NCBI RefSeq assembly: GCF_964656455.1
Contig: NW_027555056.1
Location: 1-64,000, forward strand
Source of the DNA: Halichoerus grypus
Taxonomy: Eukaryota > Chordata > Mammalia > Carnivora > Phocidae
Reading direction: 5' to 3'
Length of the DNA: 64,000 nucleotides
A program made the position numbers and the translations under genes. The notes under the pieces were generated by a model. That model had not been told where the DNA came from. It saw nothing but the letters and a program-made list of their open reading frames with translations, and did not search any database. Below are positions 9,709-23,646 of the stretch, one piece after another; position 1 is the first letter of the stretch; the number at the start of each line of letters is the position of its first letter.

Positions 9709-12700
9709 GTCTCCCCCGATATTACGATATTGAAACCGTCCCCAGGCTCTCAGCCACAGTACCCCCTAAACTGCTTCGCCCACAGAGAGGTCGACGGTAG
9801 CTAAAGCTCGGTTTCTCTACTGTGTAGTTTCAAAGAACGCTAGCTATTAGACTTCCATGCAAATGTGGGGCTGCCGTGCTAGCTTGGTCAAACACTTGCG
9901 GAGCCGTGTTCTGCCTTTCGCTGGGGCCTGAGTCTCACTCGCAAAATGCTTTGGACTCCCTTGCAGTGCTCTCACGCACGCACACAACAAAATGCTGCCA
10001 CCCTCAGGAGCAGCTGTTTTAGCTGAAGCACAGGCTCTCAACCGAGTTTTTCCTTCGAGTTAGGTGGCTTCATTTAAGCCTGCACACACACCCTGGGAAA
10101 CGGTACTAGCCCCGTAACCATGATGTGGGTTGAGAGCTGCCTTCTGTACCGGCCTGTCTCTCCCCCGATATTACGATATTGAAACCGTCCCCAGGCTCTC
10201 AGCCACAGTACACCTTAAACTGCTTCGCCCACAGAGAGGTCGACGGTAGCTAAAGCACGGTTTCTCTACAGTGGTGTTTCTTCGAGTTAGAAAGCTAGCC
10301 ATTAGACTTCCATTCAAAAGTGGGGCCGCAGTCCTAGTTTCATGGAGCAAGTGGGGAGTCGTGTTCTGGCTTCTTCCGGGGCCTGGGTCTCACAAGGAAA
10401 ATGGTTTTGGACTAACTTGCTGTGCACTCATGCATGCACACCACACAATGCGTCCACCCTGAGGCATGGCTCTTTTAGCCGAAGCAGGAATTCCCTACAG
10501 AGTTGTTCCTTTGAGTTAGGTGGTTGGCTTATGGCCTGCAGGCACCCCCGGGGCAAGGGTACTAGCCTCATAAACAAGAGGTCATTTGAGAGCTGCCTTC
10601 CGCACCGGCCTGTTTCTCACTCCATTTCACGTATGGGACCCTTTCCCCGGTCACTCATACACGAGCACCTGCGGCTTCAGGGACGGCAATGTTAGCTAAA
10701 GCGCAGTAACACTACAGCATTGATTCTTGGTGTTAGTAGCCTGGTAGGCGAATGAGCTGCAGCTGGGATTCTTTACAGGCTTGTTTCTTCCCAGGCAGTG
10801 TCGAGCACATAGCATTCCAAGCACACATGGAGCAGTAGTGTTAGCTTCAGGTAGCAAGAGCTGAGTCCAGAGGTGCCTTCTGCCCGGACCTATTTCTCCC
10901 TTGGTTTCACGTATGGAACCCGTTCCCCTGGTTCTCAGCCACGGTACTCCGTGTAATGCTTCCTCCGTCTAGAGGTCGACGGTAGCTAAAGCACGGTTTC
11001 TCTACAGTGTTGTTTCTTCGAGTTAGAACACTAGGTGTTAGACTTCCATGCAAAAGTGGGGCTGCCGTGCTAGAGTGATGAAACACATGGGGAGTCGTGT
11101 TCTGCCTTTCGCTGGGGCCTGAGTCTCACTCGCAAAAAGCTTTGGACTCCCTTGCAGTGCTCTCACGCACGCACACAACAAAATGCTTCCACTCTCAGGA
11201 GCGGCTATTTTACCTGCAGCACAGGCTTTCTACCGAGTTTTTCCTTCGAGTTAGGTGGCTGTGTTTAAGCCTGCACACACACCACGGTCAACGGAACTAG
11301 CCCCATAACCATGTAGTGAGTTGAGAGCTGCCTTCTGTACCGGCCTCTCTCTCCCCCGATATTACGAAATGGAAACCGTCCCCAGGCTCTCAGCCACAGT
11401 ACACCCTAAACTGCTTCACCCACAGTGAGGTCGACGGTAGCTAAAGCATGGTTTCTCTAAGTGTTTTTTCTCCGAGTTAGAAAGCTAGCTATTAGACTTC
11501 CATGCAAAAGTGGGGCCGCAGTACTAGCTTCATGGAGCAAGTGGGGAGTCGTGTTCTGGCTTCTTCCGGGGCCTGGGTCTCACAAGGAAAATGGTTTTGG
11601 ACTCACTTGCAGTGCGCTCACGCATGCACACAGCAAAATGCGTCCACCCTGAGGCATGGCTCTTTTAGCCGAAGCAGGAATTCCCTACAGAGTTGTTCCT
11701 TTGAGTTAGGTGGTTGGCTTTAGGCCTGCAGGCACCCCCGGGGCAAGGGTACTAGCCTCATAAACCAGAGGTGACTTGAGAGCTGCCTTCCGCACCGGCC
11801 TGTTTCTCACTCCATTTCACGTCTGGGACCCTTTGCCCGGTCTCTCGTACACGAGCACTGTCAAATTCCTCCTGCTTCAGGAACGGCAATGTTAACTCAA
11901 GCGCAGTCACTCTATAGGATTGATTCTTGGTGTTAGTAGCCTGGGAACTAGGCATCCAGGCACACAGGGTACAGCAGTGCTAATCTCCTCAAACAAGAGG
12001 TGAGTCGACAGCAGCCTTCCTTCCAGGCCTGCTTCTCACTCCGAGTTCCGTTTAGGTTCCATTTCTCATGCTTTCACAAAAACACACAATAGATGAAGTG
12101 CACGCTCAGGAAGGGCGATCTTTGCTGAGGCACGGGTTCTCTACAGTTTTGTTCCTTTGCGTTGCGTGGATGGCACTGAGGACTCCACGCACACACGGGA
12201 GAGCCGATCTAGTTTCCCGAAACAAGAGTTGAGTCGATAGGTGCCTTCTGCCCATGCTTATTTCTCCCTCCGAATTCTGCTGGGACTCCTTCCCCAGGTT
12301 TGCACTCAAGCAGACTTGAAAATGCTGCCACCCTGTGGAGAGGCGAATGAGCTGAAGCTGGGGTTCTTGGGCGGCTTCTTTCTGCCAAATCAGTGTGGAG
12401 CCCTTAGCGTTCCTATGCACACATGGAGCCGAAGTGTTAGCTTCAGGTAACAAGAGCTGAGTCGAGAGGAGCCTTCTGGCCCGGACTCCTTCTCCCTCGG
12501 TTTCACGTAAGGAACCCGTTCCTCAGGCTCTCACCCACGGTAGCCCGGAAAGTGCTTCCTCCCTCAGAGAGGTGGATGGTAGCTAAAGCACGGTTTCTCT
12601 ACCGTGTTGTTTCTTCCAGGGAGAACGCTAGCGATTAGACTTCCATGCAAAAGTAGGGCCGCAGTGCTAGCTAAATGAAACACACGGGGAGTCGTGTTCT

Positions 12701-12944
12701 GCCTTTTGCTGGGGCCTGAGTCTCACTCGCAGAAACTTTGGACTCCCTTGCAGTGCTCTCACGCACGCACACAACCAAATGCTTCCACCCTCAGGAGCGG
12801 CTGTTTCCGCTGAAGCACGGATCCTCTACCGTGTTTTTCCTTCGAGTTAGGCGGCTGTGTTTAAGCCTGCACAGACACCCAGGGCAACGGTATTAGCCCC
12901 ATAACCATGATGTGAGTTGAGAGCTGCCCTCTGTACCGGCCTGT
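9709..12944. repeat. Unit 4, long form, a allele in monomer 2
   Basis: Position 10062 is a (gagttagg), where most units have c (gagttcgg). The a matches the related monomers 8 and 15 of every unit, so a is likely the older state. It pairs with unit 13. Confidence 0.94.
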
Positions 12945-15900
12945 GTCTCCCCCGATATTACGATATTGAAACCGTCCCCAGGCTCTCAGCCACAGTACCC
13001 CCTAAACTGCTTCGCCCACAGAGAGGTCGACGGTAGCTAAAGCTCGGTTTCTCTACTGTGTAGTTTCAAAGAACGCTAGCTATTAGACTTCCATGCAAAT
13101 GTGGGGCTGCCGTGCTAGCTTGGTCAAACACTTGCGGAGCCGTGTTCTGCCTTTCGCTGGGGCCTGAGTCTCACTCGCAAAATGCTTTGGACTCCCTTGC
13201 AGTGCTCTCACGCACGCACACAACAAAATGCTGCCACCCTCAGGAGCAGCTGTTTTAGCTGAAGCACAGGCTCTCAACCGAGTTTTTCCTTCGAGTTCGG
13301 TGGCTTCATTTAAGCCTGCACACACACCCTGGGAAACGGTACTAGCCCCGTAACCATGATGTGGGTTGAGAGCTGCCTTCTGTACCGGCCTGTCTCTCCC
13401 CCGATATTACGATATTGAAACCGTCCCCAGGCTCTCAGCCACAGTACACCTTAAACTGCTTCGCCCACAGAGAGGTCGACGGTAGCTAAAGCACGGTTTC
13501 TCTACAGTGGTGTTTCTTCGAGTTAGAAAGCTAGCCATTAGACTTCCATTCAAAAGTGGGGCCGCAGTCCTAGTTTCATGGAGCAAGTGGGGAGTCGTGT
13601 TCTGGCTTCTTCCGGGGCCTGGGTCTCACAAGGAAAATGGTTTTGGACTAACTTGCTGTGCACTCATGCATGCACACCACACAATGCGTCCACCCTGAGG
13701 CATGGCTCTTTTAGCCGAAGCAGGAATTCCCTACAGAGTTGTTCCTTTGAGTTAGGTGGTTGGCTTATGGCCTGCAGGCACCCCCGGGGCAAGGGTACTA
13801 GCCTCATAAACAAGAGGTCATTTGAGAGCTGCCTTCCGCACCGGCCTGTTTCTCACTCCATTTCACGTATGGGACCCTTTCCCCGGTCACTCATACACGA
13901 GCACCTGCGGCTTCAGGGACGGCAATGTTAGCTAAAGCGCAGTAACACTACAGCATTGATTCTTGGTGTTAGTAGCCTGGTAGGCGAATGAGCTGCAGCT
14001 GGGATTCTTTACAGGCTTGTTTCTTCCCAGGCAGTGTCGAGCACATAGCATTCCAAGCACACATGGAGCAGTAGTGTTAGCTTCAGGTAGCAAGAGCTGA
14101 GTCCAGAGGTGCCTTCTGCCCGGACCTATTTCTCCCTTGGTTTCACGTATGGAACCCGTTCCCCTGGTTCTCAGCCACGGTACTCCGTGTAATGCTTCCT
14201 CCGTCTAGAGGTCGACGGTAGCTAAAGCACGGTTTCTCTACAGTGTTGTTTCTTCGAGTTAGAACACTAGGTGTTAGACTTCCATGCAAAAGTGGGGCTG
14301 CCGTGCTAGAGTGATGAAACACATGGGGAGTCGTGTTCTGCCTTTCGCTGGGGCCTGAGTCTCACTCGCAAAAAGCTTTGGACTCCCTTGCAGTGCTCTC
14401 ACGCACGCACACAACAAAATGCTTCCACTCTCAGGAGCGGCTATTTTACCTGCAGCACAGGCTTTCTACCGAGTTTTTCCTTCGAGTTAGGTGGCTGTGT
14501 TTAAGCCTGCACACACACCACGGTCAACGGAACTAGCCCCATAACCATGTAGTGAGTTGAGAGCTGCCTTCTGTACCGGCCTCTCTCTCCCCCGATATTA
14601 CGAAATGGAAACCGTCCCCAGGCTCTCAGCCACAGTACACCCTAAACTGCTTCACCCACAGTGAGGTCGACGGTAGCTAAAGCATGGTTTCTCTAAGTGT
14701 TTTTTCTCCGAGTTAGAAAGCTAGCTATTAGACTTCCATGCAAAAGTGGGGCCGCAGTACTAGCTTCATGGAGCAAGTGGGGAGTCGTGTTCTGGCTTCT
14801 TCCGGGGCCTGGGTCTCACAAGGAAAATGGTTTTGGACTCACTTGCAGTGCGCTCACGCATGCACACAGCAAAATGCGTCCACCCTGAGGCATGGCTCTT
14901 TTAGCCGAAGCAGGAATTCCCTACAGAGTTGTTCCTTTGAGTTAGGTGGTTGGCTTTAGGCCTGCAGGCACCCCCGGGGCAAGGGTACTAGCCTCATAAA
15001 CCAGAGGTGACTTGAGAGCTGCCTTCCGCACCGGCCTGTTTCTCACTCCATTTCACGTCTGGGACCCTTTGCCCGGTCTCTCGTACACGAGCACTGTCAA
15101 ATTCCTCCTGCTTCAGGAACGGCAATGTTAACTCAAGCGCAGTCACTCTATAGGATTGATTCTTGGTGTTAGTAGCCTGGGAACTAGGCATCCAGGCACA
15201 CAGGGTACAGCAGTGCTAATCTCCTCAAACAAGAGGTGAGTCGACAGCAGCCTTCCTTCCAGGCCTGCTTCTCACTCCGAGTTCCGTTTAGGTTCCATTT
15301 CTCATGCTTTCACAAAAACACACAATAGATGAAGTGCACGCTCAGGAAGGGCGATCTTTGCTGAGGCACGGGTTCTCTACAGTTTTGTTCCTTTGCGTTG
15401 CGTGGATGGCACTGAGGACTCCACGCACACACGGGAGAGCCGATCTAGTTTCCCGAAACAAGAGTTGAGTCGATAGGTGCCTTCTGCCCATGCTTATTTC
15501 TCCCTCCGAATTCTGCTGGGACTCCTTCCCCAGGTTTGCACTCAAGCAGACTTGAAAATGCTGCCACCCTGTGGAGAGGCGAATGAGCTGAAGCTGGGGT
15601 TCTTGGGCGGCTTCTTTCTGCCAAATCAGTGTGGAGCCCTTAGCGTTCCTATGCACACATGGAGCCGAAGTGTTAGCTTCAGGTAACAAGAGCTGAGTCG
15701 AGAGGAGCCTTCTGGCCCGGACTCCTTCTCCCTCGGTTTCACGTAAGGAACCCGTTCCTCAGGCTCTCACCCACGGTAGCCCGGAAAGTGCTTCCTCCCT
15801 CAGAGAGGTGGATGGTAGCTAAAGCACGGTTTCTCTACCGTGTTGTTTCTTCCAGGGAGAACGCTAGCGATTAGACTTCCATGCAAAAGTAGGGCCGCAG

Positions 15901-16180
15901 TGCTAGCTAAATGAAACACACGGGGAGTCGTGTTCTGCCTTTTGCTGGGGCCTGAGTCTCACTCGCAGAAACTTTGGACTCCCTTGCAGTGCTCTCACGC
16001 ACGCACACAACCAAATGCTTCCACCCTCAGGAGCGGCTGTTTCCGCTGAAGCACGGATCCTCTACCGTGTTTTTCCTTCGAGTTAGGCGGCTGTGTTTAA
16101 GCCTGCACAGACACCCAGGGCAACGGTATTAGCCCCATAACCATGATGTGAGTTGAGAGCTGCCCTCTGTACCGGCCTGT
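12945..16180. repeat. Unit 5, long form
   Basis: Standard long unit with c in monomer 2 and no private variant noticed. It pairs with unit 14. Confidence 0.94.
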
Positions 16181-19100
16181 GTCTCCCCCGATATTACGAT
16201 ATTGAAACCGTCCCCAGGCTCTCAGCCACAGTACCCCCTAAACTGCTTCGCCCACAGAGAGGTCGACGGTAGCTAAAGCTCGGTTTCTCTACTGTGTAGT
16301 TTCAAAGAACGCTAGCTATTAGACTTCCATGCAAATGTGGGGCTGCCGTGCTAGCTTGGTCAAACACTTGCGGAGCCGTGTTCTGCCTTTCGCTGGGGCC
16401 TGAGTCTCACTCGCAAAATGCTTTGGACTCCCTTGCAGTGCTCTCACGCACGCACACAACAAAATGCTGCCACCCTCAGGAGCAGCTGTTTTAGCTGAAG
16501 CACAGGCTCTCAACCGAGTTTTTCCTTCGAGTTCGGTGGCTTCATTTAAGCCTGCACACACACCCTGGGAAACGGTACTAGCCCCGTAACCATGATGTGG
16601 GTTGAGAGCTGCCTTCTGTACCGGCCTGTCTCTCCCCCGATATTACGATATTGAAACCGTCCCCAGGCTCTCAGCCACAGTACACCTTAAACTGCTTCGC
16701 CCACAGAGAGGTCGACGGTAGCTAAAGCACGGTTTCTCTACAGTGGTGTTTCTTCGAGTTAGAAAGCTAGCCATTAGACTTCCATTCAAAAGTGGGGCCG
16801 CAGTCCTAGTTTCATGGAGCAAGTGGGGAGTCGTGTTCTGGCTTCTTCCGGGGCCTGGGTCTCACAAGGAAAATGGTTTTGGACTAACTTGCTGTGCACT
16901 CATGCATGCACACCACACAATGCGTCCACCCTGAGGCATGGCTCTTTTAGCCGAAGCAGGAATTCCCTACAGAGTTGTTCCTTTGAGTTAGGTGGTTGGC
17001 TTATGGCCTGCAGGCACCCCCGGGGCAAGGGTACTAGCCTCATAAACAAGAGGTCATTTGAGAGCTGCCTTCCGCACCGGCCTGTTTCTCACTCCATTTC
17101 ACGTATGGGACCCTTTCCCCGGTCACTCATACACGAGCACCTGCGGCTTCAGGGACGGCAATGTTAGCTAAAGCGCAGTAACACTACAGCATTGATTCTT
17201 GGTGTTAGTAGCCTGGTAGGCGAATGAGCTGCAGCTGGGATTCTTTACAGGCTTGTTTCTTCCCAGGCAGTGTCGAGCACATAGCATTCCAAGCACACAT
17301 GGAGCAGTAGTGTTAGCTTCAGGTAGCAAGAGCTGAGTCCAGAGGTGCCTTCTGCCCGGACCTATTTCTCCCTTGGTTTCACGTATGGAACCCGTTCCCC
17401 TGGTTCTCAGCCACGGTACTCCGTGTAATGCTTCCTCCGTCTAGAGGTCGACGGTAGCTAAAGCACGGTTTCTCTACAGTGTTGTTTCTTCGAGTTAGAA
17501 CACTAGGTGTTAGACTTCCATGCAAAAGTGGGGCTGCCGTGCTAGAGTGATGAAACACATGGGGAGTCGTGTTCTGCCTTTCGCTGGGGCCTGAGTCTCA
17601 CTCGCAAAAAGCTTTGGACTCCCTTGCAGTGCTCTCACGCACGCACACAACAAAATGCTTCCACTCTCAGGAGCGGCTATTTTACCTGCAGCACAGGCTT
17701 TCTACCGAGTTTTTCCTTCGAGTTAGGTGGCTGTGTTTAAGCCTGCACACACACCACGGTCAACGGAACTAGCCCCATAACCATGTAGTGAGTTGAGAGC
17801 TGCCTTCTGTACCGGCCTCTCTCTCCCCCGATATTACGAAATGGAAACCGTCCCCAGGCTCTCAGCCACAGTACACCCTAAACTGCTTCACCCACAGTGA
17901 GGTCGACGGTAGCTAAAGCATGGTTTCTCTAAGTGTTTTTTCTCCGAGTTAGAAAGCTAGCTATTAGACTTCCATGCAAAAGTGGGGCCGCAGTACTAGC
18001 TTCATGGAGCAAGTGGGGAGTCGTGTTCTGGCTTCTTCCGGGGCCTGGGTCTCACAAGGAAAATGGTTTTGGACTCACTTGCAGTGCGCTCACGCATGCA
18101 CACAGCAAAATGCGTCCACCCTGAGGCATGGCTCTTTTAGCCGAAGCAGGAATTCCCTACAGAGTTGTTCCTTTGAGTTAGGTGGTTGGCTTTAGGCCTG
18201 CAGGCACCCCCGGGGCAAGGGTACTAGCCTCATAAACCAGAGGTGACTTGAGAGCTGCCTTCCGCACCGGCCTGTTTCTCACTCCATTTCACGTCTGGGA
18301 CCCTTTGCCCGGTCTCTCGTACACGAGCACTGTCAAATTCCTCCTGCTTCAGGAACGGCAATGTTAACTCAAGCGCAGTCACTCTATAGGATTGATTCTT
18401 GGTGTTAGTAGCCTGGGAACTAGGCATCCAGGCACACAGGGTACAGCAGTGCTAATCTCCTCAAACAAGAGGTGAGTCGACAGCAGCCTTCCTTCCAGGC
18501 CTGCTTCTCACTCCGAGTTCCGTTTAGGTTCCATTTCTCATGCTTTCACAAAAACACACAATAGATGAAGTGCACGCTCAGGAAGGGCGATCTTTGCTGA
18601 GGCACGGGTTCTCTACAGTTTTGTTCCTTTGCGTTGCGTGGATGGCACTGAGGACTCCACGCACACACGGGAGAGCCGATCTAGTTTCCCGAAACAAGAG
18701 TTGAGTCGATAGGTGCCTTCTGCCCATGCTTATTTCTCCCTCCGAATTCTGCTGGGACTCCTTCCCCAGGTTTGCACTCAAGCAGACTTGAAAATGCTGC
18801 CACCCTGTGGAGAGGCGAATGAGCTGAAGCTGGGGTTCTTGGGCGGCTTCTTTCTGCCAAATCAGTGTGGAGCCCTTAGCGTTCCTATGCACACATGGAG
18901 CCGAAGTGTTAGCTTCAGGTAACAAGAGCTGAGTCGAGAGGAGCCTTCTGGCCCGGACTCCTTCTCCCTCGGTTTCACGTAAGGAACCCGTTCCTCAGGC
19001 TCTCACCCACGGTAGCCCGGAAAGTGCTTCCTCCCTCAGAGAGGTGGATGGTAGCTAAAGCACGGTTTCTCTACCGTGTTGTTTCTTCCAGGGAGAACGC

Positions 19101-19416
19101 TAGCGATTAGACTTCCATGCAAAAGTAGGGCCGCAGTGCTAGCTAAATGAAACACACGGGGAGTCGTGTTCTGCCTTTTGCTGGGGCCTGAGTCTCACTC
19201 GCAGAAACTTTGGACTCCCTTGCAGTGCTCTCACGCACGCACACAACCAAATGCTTCCACCCTCAGGAGCGGCTGTTTCCGCTGAAGCACGGATCCTCTA
19301 CCGTGTTTTTCCTTCGAGTTAGGCGGCTGTGTTTAAGCCTGCACAGACACCCAGGGCAACGGTATTAGCCCCATAACCATGATGTGAGTTGAGAGCTGCC
19401 CTCTGTACCGGCCTGT
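16181..19416. repeat. Unit 6, long form
   Basis: Standard long unit with c in monomer 2 and no private variant noticed. It pairs with unit 15. Confidence 0.94.
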
Positions 19417-22400
19417 GTCTCCCCCGATATTACGATATTGAAACCGTCCCCAGGCTCTCAGCCACAGTACCCCCTAAACTGCTTCGCCCACAGAGAGGTC
19501 GACGGTAGCTAAAGCTCGGTTTCTCTACTGTGTAGTTTCAAAGAACGCTAGCTATTAGACTTCCATGCAAATGTGGGGCTGCCGTGCTAGCTTGGTCAAA
19601 CACTTGCGGAGCCGTGTTCTGCCTTTCGCTGGGGCCTGAGTCTCACTCGCAAAATGCTTTGGACTCCCTTGCAGTGCTCTCACGCACGCACACAACAAAA
19701 TGCTGCCACCCTCAGGAGCAGCTGTTTTAGCTGAAGCACAGGCTCTCAACCGAGTTTTTCCTTCGAGTTAGGTGGCTTCATTTAAGCCTGCACACACACC
19801 CTGGGAAACGGTACTAGCCCCGTAACCATGATGTGGGTTGAGAGCTGCCTTCTGTACCGGCCTGTCTCTCCCCCGATATTACGATATTGAAACCGTCCCC
19901 AGGCTCTCAGCCACAGTACACCTTAAACTGCTTCGCCCACAGAGAGGTCGACGGTAGCTAAAGCACGGTTTCTCTACAGTGGTGTTTCTTCGAGTTAGAA
20001 AGCTAGCCATTAGACTTCCATTCAAAAGTGGGGCCGCAGTCCTAGTTTCATGGAGCAAGTGGGGAGTCGTGTTCTGGCTTCTTCCGGGGCCTGGGTCTCA
20101 CAAGGAAAATGGTTTTGGACTAACTTGCTGTGCACTCATGCATGCACACCACACAATGCGTCCACCCTGAGGCATGGCTCTTTTAGCCGAAGCAGGAATT
20201 CCCTACAGAGTTGTTCCTTTGAGTTAGGTGGTTGGCTTATGGCCTGCAGGCACCCCCGGGGCAAGGGTACTAGCCTCATAAACAAGAGGTCATTTGAGAG
20301 CTGCCTTCCGCACCGGCCTGTTTCTCACTCCATTTCACGTATGGGACCCTTTCCCCGGTCACTCATACACGAGCACCTGCGGCTTCAGGGACGGCAATGT
20401 TAGCTAAAGCGCAGTAACACTACAGCATTGATTCTTGGTGTTAGTAGCCTGGTAGGCGAATGAGCTGCAGCTGGGATTCTTTACAGGCTTGTTTCTTCCC
20501 AGGCAGTGTCGAGCACATAGCATTCCAAGCACACATGGAGCAGTAGTGTTAGCTTCAGGTAGCAAGAGCTGAGTCCAGAGGTGCCTTCTGCCCGGACCTA
20601 TTTCTCCCTTGGTTTCACGTATGGAACCCGTTCCCCTGGTTCTCAGCCACGGTACTCCGTGTAATGCTTCCTCCGTCTAGAGGTCGACGGTAGCTAAAGC
20701 ACGGTTTCTCTACAGTGTTGTTTCTTCGAGTTAGAACACTAGGTGTTAGACTTCCATGCAAAAGTGGGGCTGCCGTGCTAGAGTGATGAAACACATGGGG
20801 AGTCGTGTTCTGCCTTTCGCTGGGGCCTGAGTCTCACTCGCAAAAAGCTTTGGACTCCCTTGCAGTGCTCTCACGCACGCACACAACAAAATGCTTCCAC
20901 TCTCAGGAGCGGCTATTTTACCTGCAGCACAGGCTTTCTACCGAGTTTTCCTTCGAGTTAGGTGGCTGTGTTTAAGCCTGCACACACACCACGGTCAACG
21001 GAACTAGCCCCATAACCATGTAGTGAGTTGAGAGCTGCCTTCTGTACCGGCCTGTCTCTCCCCCGATATTACGAAATGGAAACCGTCCCCAGGCTCTCAG
21101 CCTCAGTACACCCTAAACTGCTTCGCCCACAGAGAGGTCGACGGTAGCTAAAGCATGGTTTCTCTAAGTGTTTTTTCTCCGAGTTAGAAAGCTAGCTATT
21201 AGACTTCCATGCAAAAGTGGGGCCGCAGTACTAGCTTCATGGAGCAAGTGGGGAGTCGTGTTCTGGCTTCTTCCGGGGCCTGGGTCTCACAAGGAAAATG
21301 GTTTTGGACTCACTTGCAGTGCGCTCACGCATGCACACAGCAAAATGCGTCCACCCTGAGGCATGGCTCTTTTAGCCGAAGCAGGAATTCCCTACAGAGT
21401 TGTTCCTTTGAGTTAGGTGGTTGGCTTTAGGCCTGCAGGCACCCCCGGGGCAAGGGTACTAGCCTCATAAACCAGAGGTGACTTGAGAGCTGCCTTCCGC
21501 ACCGGCCTGTTTCTCACTCCATTTCACGTCTGGGACCCTTTGCCCGGTCTCTCGTACACGAGCACTGTCAAATTCCTCCTGCTTCAGGAACGGCAATGTT
21601 AACTCAAGCGCAGTCACTCTATAGGATTGATTCTTGGTGTTAGTAGCCTGGGAACTAGGCATCCAGGCACACAGGGTACAGCAGTGCTAATCTCCTCAAA
21701 CAAGAGGTGAGTCGACAGCAGCCTTCCTTCCAGGCCTGCTTCTCACTCCGAGTTACGTTTAGGTTCCATTTCTCATGCTTTCACAAAAACACACAATAGA
21801 TGAAGTGCACGCTCAGGAAGGGCGATCTTTGCTGAGGCACGGGTTCTCTACAGTTTTGTTCCTTTGCGTTGCGTGGATGGCACTGAGGACTCCACGCACA
21901 CACGGGAGAGCCGATCTAGTTTCCCGAAACAAGAGTTGAGTCGATAGGTGCCTTCTGCCCATGCTTATTTCTCCCTCCGAATTCTGCTGGGACTCCTTCC
22001 CCAGGTTTGCACTCAAGCAGACTTGAAAATGCTGCCACCCTGTGGAGAGGCGAATGAGCTGAAGCTGGGGTTCTTGGGCGGCTTCTTTCTGCCAAATCAG
22101 TGTGGAGCCCTTAGCGTTCCTATGCACACATGGAGCCGAAGTGTTAGCTTCAGGTAACAAGAGCTGAGTCGAGAGGAGCCTTCTGGCCCGGACTCCTTCT
22201 CCCTCGGTTTCACGTAAGGAACCCGTTCCTCAGGCTCTCACCCACGGTAGCCCGGAAAGTGCTTCCTCCCTCAGAGAGGTGGATGGTAGCTAAAGCACGG
22301 TTTCTCTACCGTGTTGTTTCTTCCAGGGAGAACGCTAGCGATTAGACTTCCATGCAAAAGTAGGGCCGCAGTGCTAGCTAAATGAAACACACGGGGAGTC

Positions 22401-22651
22401 GTGTTCTGCCTTTTGCTGGGGCCTGAGTCTCACTCGCAGAAACTTTGGACTCCCTTGCAGTGCTCTCACGCACGCACACAACCAAATGCTTCCACCCTCA
22501 GGAGCGGCTGTTTCCGCTGAAGCACGGATCCTCTACCGTGTTTTTCCTTCGAGTTAGGTGGCTGTGTTTAAGCCTGCACAGACACCCAGGGCAACGGTAT
22601 TAGCCCCATAACCATGATGTGAGTTGAGAGCTGCCCTCTGTACCGGCCTGT
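19417..22651. repeat. Unit 7, long form (3,235 bp), recombinant
   Basis: This is a mosaic unit. It has a at 19770 and four t instead of five in the run near 20946. It then carries short-form alleles at the cctgtctct, cctcagtac and cgcccacagagagg sites (about 21,050-21,135), while the ggaactagcc site just upstream is still long-form. It also has a at 21755 and t at 22559, both shared with the short unit that follows or with its boundary. It pairs exactly with unit 16. Confidence 0.94.
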
Positions 22652-23191
22652 GTCTCCCCCGATATTACGATATTGAAACCGTCCCCAGGCTCTCAGCCAC
22701 AGTACCCCCTAAACTGCTTCGCCCACAGAGAGGTCGACGGTAGCTAAAGCTCGGTTTCTCTACTGTGTAGTTTCAAAGAACGCTAGCTATTAGACTTCCA
22801 TGCAAATGTGGGGCTGCCGTGCTAGCTTGGTCAAACACTTGCGGAGCCGTGTTCTGCCTTTCGCTGGGGCCTGAGTCTCACTCGCAAAATGCTTTGGACT
22901 CCCTTGCAGTGCTCTCACGCACGCACACAACAAAATGCTGCCACCCTCAGGAGCAGCTGTTTTAGCTGAAGCACAGGCTCTCAACCGAGTTTTTCCTTCG
23001 AGTTCGGTGGCTTCATTTAAGCCTGCACACACACCCTGGGAAACGGTACTAGCCCCGTAACCATGATGTGGGTTGAGAGCTGCCTTCTGTACCGGCCTGT
23101 CTCTCCCCCGATATTACGATATTGAAACCGTCCCCAGGCTCTCAGCCACAGTACACCCATAAACTGCTTCGCCCACAGAGAGGTCGACGGT

Positions 23192-23419
23192 AGCTAAAGC
23201 ACGGCTTCTCTACAGTGTTGTTTCTTCGAGTTAGAACGCTAGCTATTAGACCTCCATGCAAAATTGGGGCCGCAGTGCTGGCTTCACAAAATAAGTGAGG
23301 AGTCGTTTGCTGCCTTCAGCAGCTGCCTGAGGCTCCCTCCGAAATAGGTTTGCCACTCCCTTGTAGTGCTCTCACGCACACACACAAAAGAAGCTTCCAC
23401 CCTCAGGAGCAGCTGTTTT
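23192..23419. repeat. Short-form monomer s3 (diverged class a)
   Basis: 228 bp in place of monomers 3-7. It keeps the gaggtcgacggtagctaaagc start but then differs at many bases, for example aaaattggggccg, cttcacaaaataagtgagg and tcagcagctgcctgagg. It recurs as the left half of the dimers at 51580, 57317 and 63054. Confidence 0.88.
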
Positions 23420-23646
23420 AGCTGAAGCACAGATTCTGTACTGACTTTTCCTTTCGAGTTAGGTGGTTGTGTTTAAGCCAGCACACACCCACGGGGCAAC
23501 GGAACCAGCCCCATAACCATGTAGTGAGTTGAGAGCTGCCTTCTGTACCGGCCTGTCTCTCCCCCGATATTACGAAATGGAAACCGTCCCCAGGCTCTCA
23601 GCCTCAGTACACCCTAAACTGCTTCGCCCACAGAGAGGTCGACGGT
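23420..23646. repeat. Short-form monomer s4 (diverged class b)
   Basis: 227 bp in place of monomer 8. It is marked by cacagattctgtactgac, ggttgtgtttaagccagc and ggaaccagcccc. Its right half carries the allele set that also turns up in long units 7, 11 and 16. Confidence 0.88.
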
